A stretch of DNA of 14,529 nt from Candidatus Pelagibacterales bacterium (GCA_016882165.1 VHBV01000012.1:1-14529); one strand, 5' to 3'; numbered from the stretch's first letter, positions 1 to 7,372 are shown. Numbers and translations are program-made. Notes: generated by a model from the sequence alone, not told the origin.

Positions 1-162
1 AAGAAAGATCTTGTAAATTCCATAACCCTTGTAATCGGACTCAGCCTCATCCAACCGCACTACAGAGCATCTCAATTTAGTTTTGCTCAAATGATATTTC
101 TTACTAAATTCTCGTTAAAATCAGACCAATTCCAAAAAAACAAACAAGCTTCAGATATTTAA
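1..162 (+). CDS. 3' end of an unrecognised protein (truncated by the window edge)
   Basis: Reading frame 1 is open from the first base to a TAA at 160-162, giving 53 residues that enter from outside the window. The fragment begins with a charged stretch, then a moderately hydrophobic one (SITLVIGLSLIQPHYRASQ), and ends in a polar lysine- and glutamine-rich tail. I do not recognise the family. The frame stays open with a mixed amino acid composition although the DNA is AT-rich, which favours a real C-terminus, but 53 codons is short evidence. It converges on hemA. The stop lies inside a perfect AT-rich palindrome (153-169) that has no T-tract and is not a convincing terminator. Confidence 0.45.
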   Translation, partial: KKDLVNSITLVIGLSLIQPHYRASQFSFAQMIFLTKFSLKSDQFQKNKQASDI

Positions 163-273
163 AATATCTAACTTCAATAGGCTTTAATAACAAAAAATAA
201 TTTGAAAAAATTAAAGAAATTTAGATGGGCTTCTAAGGTTGATTTGCGAGACGCTAATTCTGGCACAAAAGTT

Positions 274-1446
274 CTATAAAGTAATTTTCAGAGCTTCAAT
301 TAAATTTTGAATCATTTCATCGGTATGAAGAGGTGTTATTGTGATACGAAGACGCTCATCTCCTTTAGCAACAGTTGGATAGTTTATATGCTGAACATAA
401 ATATCAAATTCATTTAAAAGCCTTTCTGAAATTTTCTTAGCCTTTGCTGCATCACCAATTCTGACCGAAACAATATGCGAGTTATTTGGAACAATATCAG
501 CATTTATTTTTTTTAATTCTTCTTTCAACTTTTTTACATTTTGGCGCATTTTTTGGCGTTCAATTTGACTATTTTGCAAATGACGCACATTTGACAAGGT
601 TGCAGCAGCAATAACAGGAGGCAAAGCAGTTGAGAATATAAAGCCAGAAGCATTACCTCTAATTGCATCAATAATTTCCGCTTTCGCAACAATATATCCA
701 CCAATTGTTCCGAAAGACTTAGCAAAAGTTGCTTGAATAATATCAATTTTATCAGCAAAACCCAATTCTTGTGTTAAACCACCTCCTCTATTTCCATAGA
801 TTCCAACACCATGTACTTCGTCAATGTAGGTAAGAGCGTTATATTTTTTTGCCAAATCAACAATCTCAGCTATTTTTCCAAAATCACCATCCATTGAATA
901 TACTGACTCAAATATGATAATTTTAGGTTGTTCTTTTGGATATTTACTTAAAAGATCTTCTAAATTTTCTACATCATTATGAGCAAAGACATGCTTTTCT
1001 AATTTGCTATTTCTAATGCCAGTAATGATTGAGGCATGATTTTTGGAATCGGAAAAAACAACTAAATTAGGAATTATTTTTGCCAAAGTTTGAATCGTAG
1101 CATCATTAGCCGTATAACCAGAAACAAAAGTCAATGCCGCTTCTTTATCATGAAGTTTTGCCAATTCTTGCTCTAATTTAACAACTTCATGGTTATTGCC
1201 TGAAATATTTCTTGTGCCACCTGCCCCAACGCCATATTCATTTAGAGCTTTTACAGCGCTTTCAATCGCATATTTACTTTGTCCCATTCCCAAATAATCG
1301 TTTGAACACCACACAACAATTTCTTTGCCATTTCTATTGTTAATGGCACTAGGAAACTTACCACATAAACGAGAAATATCCAGGAAGTCACGATAACGAT
1401 TTTCGCTTTTTAGTTTTTCAATTGATTGCTGAAAATAATGTAACAT
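274..1446 (-). CDS. hemA: 5-aminolevulinate synthase (Shemin/C4 pathway)
   Basis: This enzyme condenses glycine and succinyl-CoA to 5-aminolevulinate, the first step of haem synthesis; it is a cytosolic PLP enzyme of the alpha-oxoamine synthase family. Family signatures appear in order (numbering of the 390-residue product): WCSNDYLG near 46, the glycine-rich GVGAGGTRNISG near 72-83, ESVYSMDGD near 180, YIDEVHGVG near 207, and FAKSFG, whose lysine (about residue 243) should form the Schiff base. I chose the ATG at 1446. The frame stays open back to 1527, but those 27 extra residues are hydrophobic and unlike the family, whereas MLHYFQQ... matches a normal ALAS N-terminus. No clear Shine-Dalgarno is visible, as for most genes here. 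It lies 109 bp downstream of the EamA carrier on the same strand. KBL and BioF are related folds, but the ALAS-type motifs and length favour HemA. Confidence 0.93.
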   Translation of the reverse strand: MLHYFQQSIEKLKSENRYRDFLDISRLCGKFPSAINNRNGKEIVVWCSNDYLGMGQSKYAIESAVKALNEYGVGAGGTRNISGNNHEVVKLEQELAKLHDKEAALTFVSGYTANDATIQTLAKIIPNLVVFSDSKNHASIITGIRNSKLEKHVFAHNDVENLEDLLSKYPKEQPKIIIFESVYSMDGDFGKIAEIVDLAKKYNALTYIDEVHGVGIYGNRGGGLTQELGFADKIDIIQATFAKSFGTIGGYIVAKAEIIDAIRGNASGFIFSTALPPVIAAATLSNVRHLQNSQIERQKMRQNVKKLKEELKKINADIVPNNSHIVSVRIGDAAKAKKISERLLNEFDIYVQHINYPTVAKGDERLRITITPLHTDEMIQNLIEALKITL

Positions 1447-1555
1447 GTACAAAAAATATTTTAAGACAAATATGCCAAATATAATATTGCTGACAAAACT
1501 AAGTTTGCTTAGCAATCTATAAGGCAAAAATCAAAATTGTATTTGTTATATGTGC

Positions 1556-2460
1556 TTAATTATCTGTATTTACGCGCATATAGCAACTATTTTTTTTAGA
1601 TATTATTTTTTTTGGAATTGTCAGAATAACGCCAACAAGAATAACCAAAGACCCTAAAACTACCCAAAAATCAATAATTTCTCCAAAAGCGAAATAAGAA
1701 ATAATGGCGGTAAAAATTAATCTAGTAAAATCAAATGGCTGAACATAAGAAAGATCAGCTTTAGAGTAAGCATTTGAAATAAAAATATGCAAAATATTTG
1801 AAACCAATCCTAAAGCTGCAAACCAAATTAAATCATTCAAGCTTATTGGTTTAACATAAGGTAAAGCAAATGGAATTGAACAAATCAGCATTATCAGAGA
1901 CATGTACGCCACAATAGTTTGCGGCTTCTCAGTTTTAGTCATAACTTTAATCACTATATTTGAGGCAACCCATAAAATTATTGAAGCAAAAGAATAAAAA
2001 TAAGCATTATTAAATTCTTTAAAACCCGGACGCAAAATAATCAAAATGCCAATAAAACCAATCAAACAAGCTGCCCAACTTTTTGCATGAACTTTTTCTT
2101 TTAAAACTTTCATTGCAACTAAAGTTGTTAAAATTGGAATTACAAAACTAATAGAAACAGCTTCTGAAAGTGGCAATACTGCTACAACGTGAAACCATAT
2201 CATCATTGAAACCAAACCATTAACACCTCGAAATATATGAAGTTTTAATTTTGTGGTTCTAAAAATAGCTTTATGATCTCTAAAAATCTGCGGCAAAAAG
2301 AAAAACAATCCAAAAAAATTTCTTACCATCACAATAAAAAATATATGGAAATCTGCTGATAAATGACGAACTAAGGCGATCAATATTGAAGCGAATAAAC
2401 AAGATAGAATAGCAAAAAAATTCCTTGAGCGTTACTAGATAAATTATTGTAAAAGTTCAT
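1556..2460 (-). CDS. EamA/DMT-family transporter with an apparent -1 frameshift near its 5' end
   Basis: This is a drug/metabolite-type inner-membrane carrier of two EamA repeats, ten predicted helices. The long open part begins only at a TTG (2383) and would lose most of helix 1. Upstream, an ATG at 2460 overlaps the helicase stop codon (ATGA) and opens MNFYNNLSSNAQGIF; that frame stops at TGA 2382-2380. Shifting back one base at the seven-T run (plus-strand A7, 2414-2420) joins it to FAILSCLFASILIALVRHLS, which restores helix 1 and a 301-residue protein, normal for the family. EamA signatures follow: LPLSEAVSISFVIPILTTLV in repeat 1, and KADLSYVQPF with a GE-containing helix pair in repeat 2. 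The substrate cannot be told; rickettsial EamA members include an S-adenosylmethionine importer. The shift may be a sequencing error, a real mutation, or slippage at T7 (T TTT TTG also fits a -1 slippery heptamer). Confidence 0.82.
2414..2420 (-). other. Seven-T homopolymer at the frameshift point of the EamA carrier
   Basis: On the coding strand the sequence reads GGA ATT TTT TTG CTA. The upstream frame (from the ATG at 2460) and the downstream frame (helix 1 onwards) differ by exactly one base here. One more T, or a -1 slip, joins them. T TTT TTG has the X XXY YYZ form of a ribosomal slippery heptamer. Runs of this length also promote RNA polymerase slippage, which is documented in AT-rich endosymbionts. 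That the joint lies here is inferred from the protein-level match; which mechanism applies is not known. Confidence 0.7.
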
Positions 2461-3731
2461 CTAAAACTCTCGTAAAATTCAACTGCACTTTGATTTGAAG
2501 TAATTTTATTAAAATTTATAGATTCAATAAAAACACCCTCCAAAGAACGAGCTCTTGACAATGCAACATAAATTTGACCAGGGCTGAAAGCTTCTGATAA
2601 ATCACAAGATATTTTATCCAATGTTAGTCCTTGCGATTTGTGAATTGTCATAGCCCAAGCTAAAATCAAAGGAATTTGAGTAACTCCAGCTTCAATCATA
2701 ACCAACTTTTTCTCCGCATCATATTTCTCAACAACCCAATCTTGAGGTGAAATTGTCAAAATTTTACCATTAAAAAACTCAACAATCGGATAGAGTTTTT
2801 TTGGCGAAAAATCTCTTACAATACCAAGCGAACCATTAATTATTCCTTCTTTTTGGTAAGTGTTTTTTGTCATCATAACTTGTGCTCCAACTTTCACTTT
2901 CAAAAGTTGCGATACAATTGAGTTTTTTTTCAAAAATTCAATTTTGCTTTCATTACCATAATATTTAGCTTCGTAACTAACTTCTTTAGAAGCAATTTTT
3001 TGCAACTCCAATTGATTAATTTTTTCTACTTTAAAATTATGTGTTGTAAGAATTGTTGGTTTAATTATTGAACTTGAATCAACAGCTCCTAACCTTGATT
3101 TTAGAATATCTACATCATCTTCATCTAAAGTTCCAACGCGCAAATTATTAAGAACTTTCACAAATTTTTTATCACTTTGGCGAAATATCTGATCTAAAAC
3201 GAAAGTATTTAAATTCAAATCTTGCCAAACTTTACTATTAAAACAAAATCTTGGGTTATTTGAATCTTGCACTGGAGGAAGTTGTAAAAAATCTCCAAAA
3301 AATACTATCTGAATTCCACCCATCACACTATCACTTTGGCGCACAGCTCGCAGAACTTCATCAAGAATTTCCAAAACTTGCGGAGAAATCATAGAAATTT
3401 CATCAATAGCCAAAGCTTTGGCCATTTTTATACGCCTTCTTATTTTAGAAAACTTAGCACTAAATAAATTTTCAATAATTTTCTCAACTGGCAGATTCGC
3501 CAAACCAATTCCCGCCCAAGAATAAATAGTAGATCCAGAAATATTAACAGCCGCAATTCCTGTACTAGCAGTTACTTCAAGACCTAAATGACCATAATTT
3601 AATTTGAGAAAATTTAGAAGATAAGACTTTCCACTTCCAGCACCGCCAGTAACAAAAATATTCTCACCATTTTCAAATGCATCTATTACTTGTTTTTGTT
3701 GTTTAGAAAGATGAGATAAATCTGGCGCCAT
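2457..3731 (-). CDS. PIF1/RecD-like superfamily 1 DNA helicase
   Basis: This is an ATP-dependent 5'-to-3' type SF1B helicase, predicted to act on DNA in the cytosol. Motifs in order over 424 residues: Walker A GGAGSGKS (29-36), TGIAAVNISGSTIYSW (motif Ia region, about 57-72), Walker B-like AIDEISMI (about 108-115), GDFLQLPPV (146-154, motif III), a FRQSD segment near 183-187, KVGAQVMMTKN in the middle third, then TIHKSQGLTLD (from 362) and YVALSRAR (388-395, motif VI). Walker A lies only about 30 residues from the N-terminus and no extra domain is visible, so this is a compact helicase core. Full RecD and RecD2 carry longer N-terminal regions, and no recB or recC is nearby, so PIF1-like is the better name. 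The ATG at 3731 gives MAPDLSHL. Its stop codon overlaps the carrier's ATG. A strong hairpin lies 23 bp before its start. Confidence 0.9.
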   Translation of the reverse strand: MAPDLSHLSKQQKQVIDAFENGENIFVTGGAGSGKSYLLNFLKLNYGHLGLEVTASTGIAAVNISGSTIYSWAGIGLANLPVEKIIENLFSAKFSKIRRRIKMAKALAIDEISMISPQVLEILDEVLRAVRQSDSVMGGIQIVFFGDFLQLPPVQDSNNPRFCFNSKVWQDLNLNTFVLDQIFRQSDKKFVKVLNNLRVGTLDEDDVDILKSRLGAVDSSSIIKPTILTTHNFKVEKINQLELQKIASKEVSYEAKYYGNESKIEFLKKNSIVSQLLKVKVGAQVMMTKNTYQKEGIINGSLGIVRDFSPKKLYPIVEFFNGKILTISPQDWVVEKYDAEKKLVMIEAGVTQIPLILAWAMTIHKSQGLTLDKISCDLSEAFSPGQIYVALSRARSLEGVFIESINFNKITSNQSAVEFYESFR

Positions 3732-3753
3732 AGATTTTGAGATAAATAGAGGA

Positions 3754-3784
3754 AAGGGTCAGACCATTACTGGATCTGACCCTT
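3754..3784. repeat. Perfect 10-bp inverted repeat (hairpin) between dsbA-like and helicase genes
   Basis: The arms AAGGGTCAGA (3754-3763) and TCTGACCCTT (3775-3784) are perfect inverted repeats around an 11-nt centre, CCATTACTGGA, which can add a CCA/TGG stem with one bulged A. It is by far the most GC-rich stem in a low-GC gap. In the transcript of the left-pointing genes it lies 26 nt after the dsbA-like stop. It is followed by UCCUCUAUUUAU, which is pyrimidine-rich but not a clean U-tract. It could be a weak terminator or attenuator limiting helicase expression, or a copy of a dispersed REP- or MITE-like palindrome. Only one copy is present here, so the sequence alone does not decide. Confidence 0.75.
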
Positions 3785-3810
3785 GGAAATAAACAACAGA
3801 TATTTTAAAT

Positions 3811-4677
3811 CTATTTTTGTCTTAATGCAGCAACTTTAGCTTCAAAAGATGATAAATCAATTGCACCAGGGATTAACTCTTCTCCAACTATGAATCCAGG
3901 AGTTCCGTTAATACCAATTGCTAAACCTAATTCAGCATTTTCTTGCAAAATTTTTGTGATTTTTTCTTTTTCAGAAGTTAACGCCGACTCAACTTTTTTA
4001 GCATCAATTCCAACTTTAGCAGCAACTTTAATCGCTTCTTCTTTGCTTCTAGAATTTGTTTTCATCAAAGCATCATGGAATTTTTTATAAGAATCTTTAG
4101 CTACCAAAGAAACTGCAACTGAAACTTGTGCAATATCCATTGAAGCTTGACCTAAAATTGGGTAATCCTTATAAATTATTCTAATTTTAGTATCTTTTTT
4201 CAGCAAGTTTTCCACAGTTGTTTGTGCTTTCTTACAATATCCACAAGAATAATCAAAGAACTCAACAATTGTTACATCATATCCTTCAGGAGCAAAAACT
4301 GGAGAGTTTGGATTGTCGAATAATTCAGCTTTTTTATCGCCAATATTTTTTTGAGCATTTTTAGCTTGATCTTCCATAGCCTTTTTTTGCATGTTAGCAA
4401 CTGAAGCAAGAATTGCTTGTGGATTTGCTTCAATCCATTTTTCTAAAACTTTTTCAACATCTGCAACAGTATCAACGTCCATATCCGGATCTAAACCACT
4501 TGGTTTTATTTCCATAGCTTCTTCTTTTGATGCATCTTTGCTATCTTTAGAATCTTCTGTTTTTTTACCAAAGAAAGAATAAATTCCACCTACAATTAGA
4601 AAAACTACAGCAACAACAATAATTGGTTTTACCAAAGAAGGCTTATCACCAAAACCACTTTTATTTAAAAATGACAT
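3811..4677 (-). CDS. Membrane-anchored DsbA-family thiol:disulfide oxidoreductase
   Basis: The 288-residue product has a single N-terminal membrane segment (about residues 17-36, KPIIVVAVVFLIVGG...), a charged linker (about 40-60), an alpha-helical region (about 70-125) resembling the N-terminal oligomerisation domain of ScsC-like proteins, and a thioredoxin fold with a helical insertion. The catalytic motif is FFDYSCGYCKKAQ with Cys-Gly-Tyr-Cys at 145-148. The conserved cis-proline is in NGTPGFIVG (Pro260). It should work on the periplasmic side, forming or isomerising disulfides in exported proteins. No DsbB or DsbD partner gene is in the window. Similar anchored DsbA/Com1-type proteins occur in Rickettsiales and other Alphaproteobacteria. 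Whether it is an oxidase or an isomerase cannot be read from the sequence; the ScsC-like helical domain would favour isomerase activity. The start is the ATG at 4677. Confidence 0.9.
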   Translation of the reverse strand: MSFLNKSGFGDKPSLVKPIIVVAVVFLIVGGIYSFFGKKTEDSKDSKDASKEEAMEIKPSGLDPDMDVDTVADVEKVLEKWIEANPQAILASVANMQKKAMEDQAKNAQKNIGDKKAELFDNPNSPVFAPEGYDVTIVEFFDYSCGYCKKAQTTVENLLKKDTKIRIIYKDYPILGQASMDIAQVSVAVSLVAKDSYKKFHDALMKTNSRSKEEAIKVAAKVGIDAKKVESALTSEKEKITKILQENAELGLAIGINGTPGFIVGEELIPGAIDLSSFEAKVAALRQK

Positions 4678-4767
4678 ATTTGATTGAATTAAAATTTACG
4701 ATGAAGGAAAGTTGAGACAGGGAAAAAATCCACATCAGATATAGAAAATTACAAAGAATTTTAGTAA

Positions 4768-5400
4768 ATGCAAGAAGACAAAATTTATCCTAATTTTTTA
4801 ATTGAAAATTCATTTCCAAATCATGCTGTAGCAGGAATTGATGAAGCTGGCAGAGGTCCTCTTTCTGGACCAGTAGTTGCAGCTTGTGTAATTTTGGATC
4901 AAACTAACTACCCTAAAGAAATTAATGATTCCAAAAAATTATCTAAAACTACCAGAAAGAAGATTTATCATTTTCTAAAAGAAGAAGCTAAATTTGGAGT
5001 TGGAATTGTTGATGAAAATAAAATAGATGAAATAAATATTTTACAAGCAACAAAACTGGCAATGTTTTTAGCCTACGAAGACATTTGTAAAAAATATCAA
5101 ATAAAACCAGAAACTCTATTAGTTGATGGAAATTTCAAACCTTTTAACGATAATAAAATTGAAATAATTTCTATAGTAAAAGGTGATCAAAAGAGTCTTT
5201 CTATTGCAGCTGCCTCAATAATTGCCAAAGAAACACGAGATGAAATAATGCTAAAACTTAGCCAAGAGTTTCCTCAATATGGTTGGGATAAGAATTCTGG
5301 ATATCCAACAAAATCTCATATTTTAGCTATAGAAAAATTTGGAATTTGCAAATATCATCGCAAAACTTTTGAACCAATAAAAACTATAATCAATAAATAA
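4768..5400 (+). CDS. rnhB: Ribonuclease HII
   Basis: This enzyme cleaves RNA in RNA-DNA hybrids and removes single ribonucleotides misincorporated into DNA. The 210-residue length is normal. GIDEAGRGPLSGPVVAA (residues 23-39) carries the first two catalytic acids, Asp25 and Glu26. Other signatures are DSKKLSKTTR (54-63), LLVDGN (Asp120), VKGD (Asp140) and SLSIAAASIIAKETRD, so the four metal-binding acids appear intact. The C-terminal GYPTKSH...YHRKTFEPIK block is also typical. It is the first gene of a rightward cluster, diverging from the dsbA-like gene across 90 bp. In that gap a TTGAGA box (4712-4717) has no well-spaced -10 element, so I do not call a promoter. Confidence 0.96.
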   Translation: MQEDKIYPNFLIENSFPNHAVAGIDEAGRGPLSGPVVAACVILDQTNYPKEINDSKKLSKTTRKKIYHFLKEEAKFGVGIVDENKIDEINILQATKLAMFLAYEDICKKYQIKPETLLVDGNFKPFNDNKIEIISIVKGDQKSLSIAAASIIAKETRDEIMLKLSQEFPQYGWDKNSGYPTKSHILAIEKFGICKYHRKTFEPIKTIINK

Positions 5401-5412
5401 AGCGTAAAAGTT

Positions 5413-6042
5413 GTGAAAATAATTTTTGAAAACAGTTTTAACGCCGCCAAAATTGCCAGCGAATTTCTAAAAGAAGGAAAATTAATTTCTTTTGCTACTG
5501 ATACAGTTTATGGAGTTGCTTGTGATGCTGAAAATGAAGAAGCGGTAAAGAAATTATATGATTTAAAAAATCGCAATTCTGATAAACCAATAGCAATTTT
5601 TTTAAAAGATTTAACACAAATAGAAACAATTTTTGATTTTGATGAAATTTCAAAAAGAATAGCGGCTAATTTTTTACCTGGAGGTCTTACAATTGTTGCT
5701 CCAATAAACAAATCAAAAAATCTAAAAATATCAAAACAACTATACAATATTGAAAATAACTATTTGGGTTTTCGTATCGTTGGCACTAAATTTATTCAAG
5801 AATTAATGTCTAGTTTTGGAGGTATTTTAGCTGTAAGTAGTGCCAATATATCAGGTTTTGAGGCTGCAAAAAATGCTAAAGATGTTGAAAAATATTTTCA
5901 AAATTCAAAACTCGACTTATTAGTATCTGGTGAAAATCTTGAAGGAAATGTCGTTTCAACTGTTATTAAGATTTCTAACAAAAAAGTCGAAATTTTAAGA
6001 CAAGGAGCAATTCCAGAATCAGAAATTAAAAGATTTATTTAA
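5413..6042 (+). CDS. tsaC: L-threonylcarbamoyladenylate synthase (YrdC/Sua5 family)
   Basis: This enzyme makes threonylcarbamoyl-AMP from threonine, bicarbonate and ATP for the t6A37 modification of ANN-decoding tRNAs. Motifs over 209 residues: ATDTVYGV (28-35), YDLKNRNSDKP (49-59, with the K-x-R of the active site), FLPGGLTIV (87-95), GFRIV (119-123), VSSANISG (141-148, the S-x-N signature) and ILRQGAI (194-200). It is a single YrdC domain without the extra C-terminal domain of Sua5, hence TsaC-type. The start is a GTG at 5413; the product begins MKIIFENSF and no in-frame ATG gives a complete domain. It follows rnhB by 12 nt and abuts the next gene, so the cluster is probably co-transcribed. 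The related YciO cannot be fully excluded, but the motif set fits TsaC better. Confidence 0.9.
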   Translation: MKIIFENSFNAAKIASEFLKEGKLISFATDTVYGVACDAENEEAVKKLYDLKNRNSDKPIAIFLKDLTQIETIFDFDEISKRIAANFLPGGLTIVAPINKSKNLKISKQLYNIENNYLGFRIVGTKFIQELMSSFGGILAVSSANISGFEAAKNAKDVEKYFQNSKLDLLVSGENLEGNVVSTVIKISNKKVEILRQGAIPESEIKRFI

Positions 6043-6621
6043 ATGCTAAATAAAATAATAGCTAATCCAATTGTTAAAATTGCAGGAGTAATTACCATAC
6101 TATACTTTGGTCTTTTGCATGATAAAACCAATCCTGAAAGCTTGGGCAATAGACTTTCTTCGGAACGTGTTAAGAAAAATATCACTGAAATTGAAGAAAA
6201 AGGAAAATTTATAGCAACCAACGTTGCTTTAGCCAAAAAATACGCAAAACAAGAGCAAACAAACCTTAATAGCTCTAAAATTGCCGTTAAAGAAATAAAA
6301 ATAAATAACGAAGGCAAAGAACTTAAATGCGGTCAAAAAGCTATAATAGAATATGAAATTTTCACAATTGATAATAAGGCAATATACTCAGCTGAAAATG
6401 AAGAAATAATTGTTGGAAGTCAAAAATTAGAATTTATAGAAAAAAATATCATAGGAATGAAAGAGGGATCTATTAGATCAATGCTAGTACCTCAAGATTT
6501 TTATACAAATGATGTAAAGCTAGCAAGACTCCTAAGTGAAAATAGAAACGGTTTAGACTATAAAATTAAATTAAAGAAAATCTCAGATAATCCAAATAGT
6601 TTGAATATATCCTGCGAATAA
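6043..6621 (+). CDS. Membrane-anchored protein with a divergent FKBP-like domain
   Basis: The 192-residue product begins immediately after the tsaC stop codon (TAA then ATG, no gap), which suggests translational coupling. Residues about 8-25 form one hydrophobic signal-anchor segment; a charged helical stretch follows to about 70. From about 95 the pattern matches the FKBP peptidyl-prolyl isomerase core: CGQKAIIEYEIFTIDNKAIY, then an acidic strand and IIVGSQKLEF, then IIGMKEGSIRSMLVP (about 136-150), the counterpart of the usual GMK-G-R-IP segment. Several aromatic residues of the canonical FKBP pocket are not evident, so it may be a chaperone or binding domain rather than an active isomerase. 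The domain call rests on this motif pattern alone. The anchor suggests it faces the periplasm. Confidence 0.72.
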   Translation: MLNKIIANPIVKIAGVITILYFGLLHDKTNPESLGNRLSSERVKKNITEIEEKGKFIATNVALAKKYAKQEQTNLNSSKIAVKEIKINNEGKELKCGQKAIIEYEIFTIDNKAIYSAENEEIIVGSQKLEFIEKNIIGMKEGSIRSMLVPQDFYTNDVKLARLLSENRNGLDYKIKLKKISDNPNSLNISCE

Positions 6622-6637
6622 CTCAATTATATTAAAT

Positions 6638-7204
6638 ATGAAAAAATATTACGAAAATATATCAAACTTTTTATGTGATTATGCACCCTTGCTAGTATTT
6701 TTTATTTCCTACAAAACCAATAACACAGAAAATCCATTACTAACTGCAACAATTCACTTAATTATAACAACCTCAATTGCTCTAGTAATTTCATATATTT
6801 TAACTAAAAAAATTGCTAAAACAGCTCTTTTTTCTGGTTTATTATTGGCAATTTTTGGATCACTTACAGTAATTTTAAAAGATGAGACTTTTATAAAGAT
6901 GAAACCAACTATTATTAACTTTATTTTTTCAATAATTCTATTTTACGGCTATTTTTCTTCTAAGCCTTTTCTATCTTATATATTGGGTTCACAAATAAAA
7001 ATTTCCAACAAAGCTTGGATAACTCTTTCTTGGCGATGGGCATGGTTTTTTCTTTTCTTAGCTTTTTTAAATGAGATAATTTGGAGATCGTTTTCAACTG
7101 ATTTTTGGGTACAATTCAAAGTATTTGGAATGATGCCAATTTCTCTTATTTTTACAGCCTCTCAAATTCCTTTTATGATGAGAGAAATGAATAAAAAATT
7201 ATAA
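6638..7204 (+). CDS. yciB: Inner-membrane protein YciB (IspZ / septation protein A family)
   Basis: The 188-residue, almost wholly hydrophobic product has about five membrane helices. The family hallmarks are clear: FGSLTVILKDETFIKMKPTI (73-92), and LNEIIWRSFSTDFWVQFK (144-161) followed by VFGMMPISLIF. The N-terminal DYAPLLVFFISY (14-25) is also typical. The family is tied to cell division and envelope synthesis (septation protein A, historically linked to intracellular spread of Shigella); its biochemical role is unsettled. It starts at the ATG at 6638, 16 nt after the FKBP-like gene, and is the last gene of the rightward cluster. It ends facing mreC, with 168 bp between the convergent stop codons. 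Confidence 0.93.
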   Translation: MKKYYENISNFLCDYAPLLVFFISYKTNNTENPLLTATIHLIITTSIALVISYILTKKIAKTALFSGLLLAIFGSLTVILKDETFIKMKPTIINFIFSIILFYGYFSSKPFLSYILGSQIKISNKAWITLSWRWAWFFLFLAFLNEIIWRSFSTDFWVQFKVFGMMPISLIFTASQIPFMMREMNKKL

Positions 7205-7280
7205 CTAAAAAATTTTTAAGAAAAAATAATATCTCGAAGAAATTTTCAGTATAAATAAAATAAGATTTGATAAAAGATAA

Positions 7281-7361
7281 TTAATCATCAACCGCAATAT
7301 CAGATCTTGATTGGAAATTTGACCAATAATCATGCCCGATTTTAGGTATTGTGTTTTGCTT
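7281..7361 (-). pseudogene. Coding-like fragment downstream of mreC, possible gene remnant
   Basis: Where mreD would normally follow mreC, one frame is open between a TAG (7364-7362) and a TAA (7283-7281) for 26 codons, with no ATG, GTG or TTG. It ends in GHDYWSNFQSRSDIAVDD. That mix of Gly, His, Trp, Gln, Arg and Asp is unlike random translation of AT-rich spacer, which gives mainly Ile, Lys, Asn, Phe and Leu. It looks like the tail of a protein whose body is gone, though I recognise no family and it does not resemble MreD. Another frame holds an ATG-started 42-codon hydrophobic ORF (7333-7205). The plus strand also gives a short protein-like run (STAISDLDWKFDQ), so strand and status are uncertain. 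Confidence 0.2.
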
Positions 7362-7372
7362 CTATATCGCAA

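Noticed and set aside
153..169. Perfect palindrome AGATATTTAAAATATCT at the end of the first reading frame
   Set aside because: The stem is almost entirely A/T with no T-tract; in DNA of this composition it is weak evidence for a terminator. A loosely similar sequence near 3798-3812 does not match well enough to call a repeat family.
1505..1515. Small palindrome TTGCTTAGCAA upstream of hemA
   Set aside because: The arms are only 5 bp, no second copy is in the window, and it is not placed against a recognisable promoter.
1447..1527. 27-codon upstream extension of the hemA frame
   Set aside because: It is hydrophobic and unlike ALAS N-termini; the ATG at 1446 gives the normal family start. 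The stretch is spacer that happens to lack stops.
4712..4745. TTGAGA and TATAGA boxes before rnhB as a promoter
   Set aside because: The spacing is 22 bp, too long for a sigma70 promoter, and no better -10 sits at 16-18 bp.
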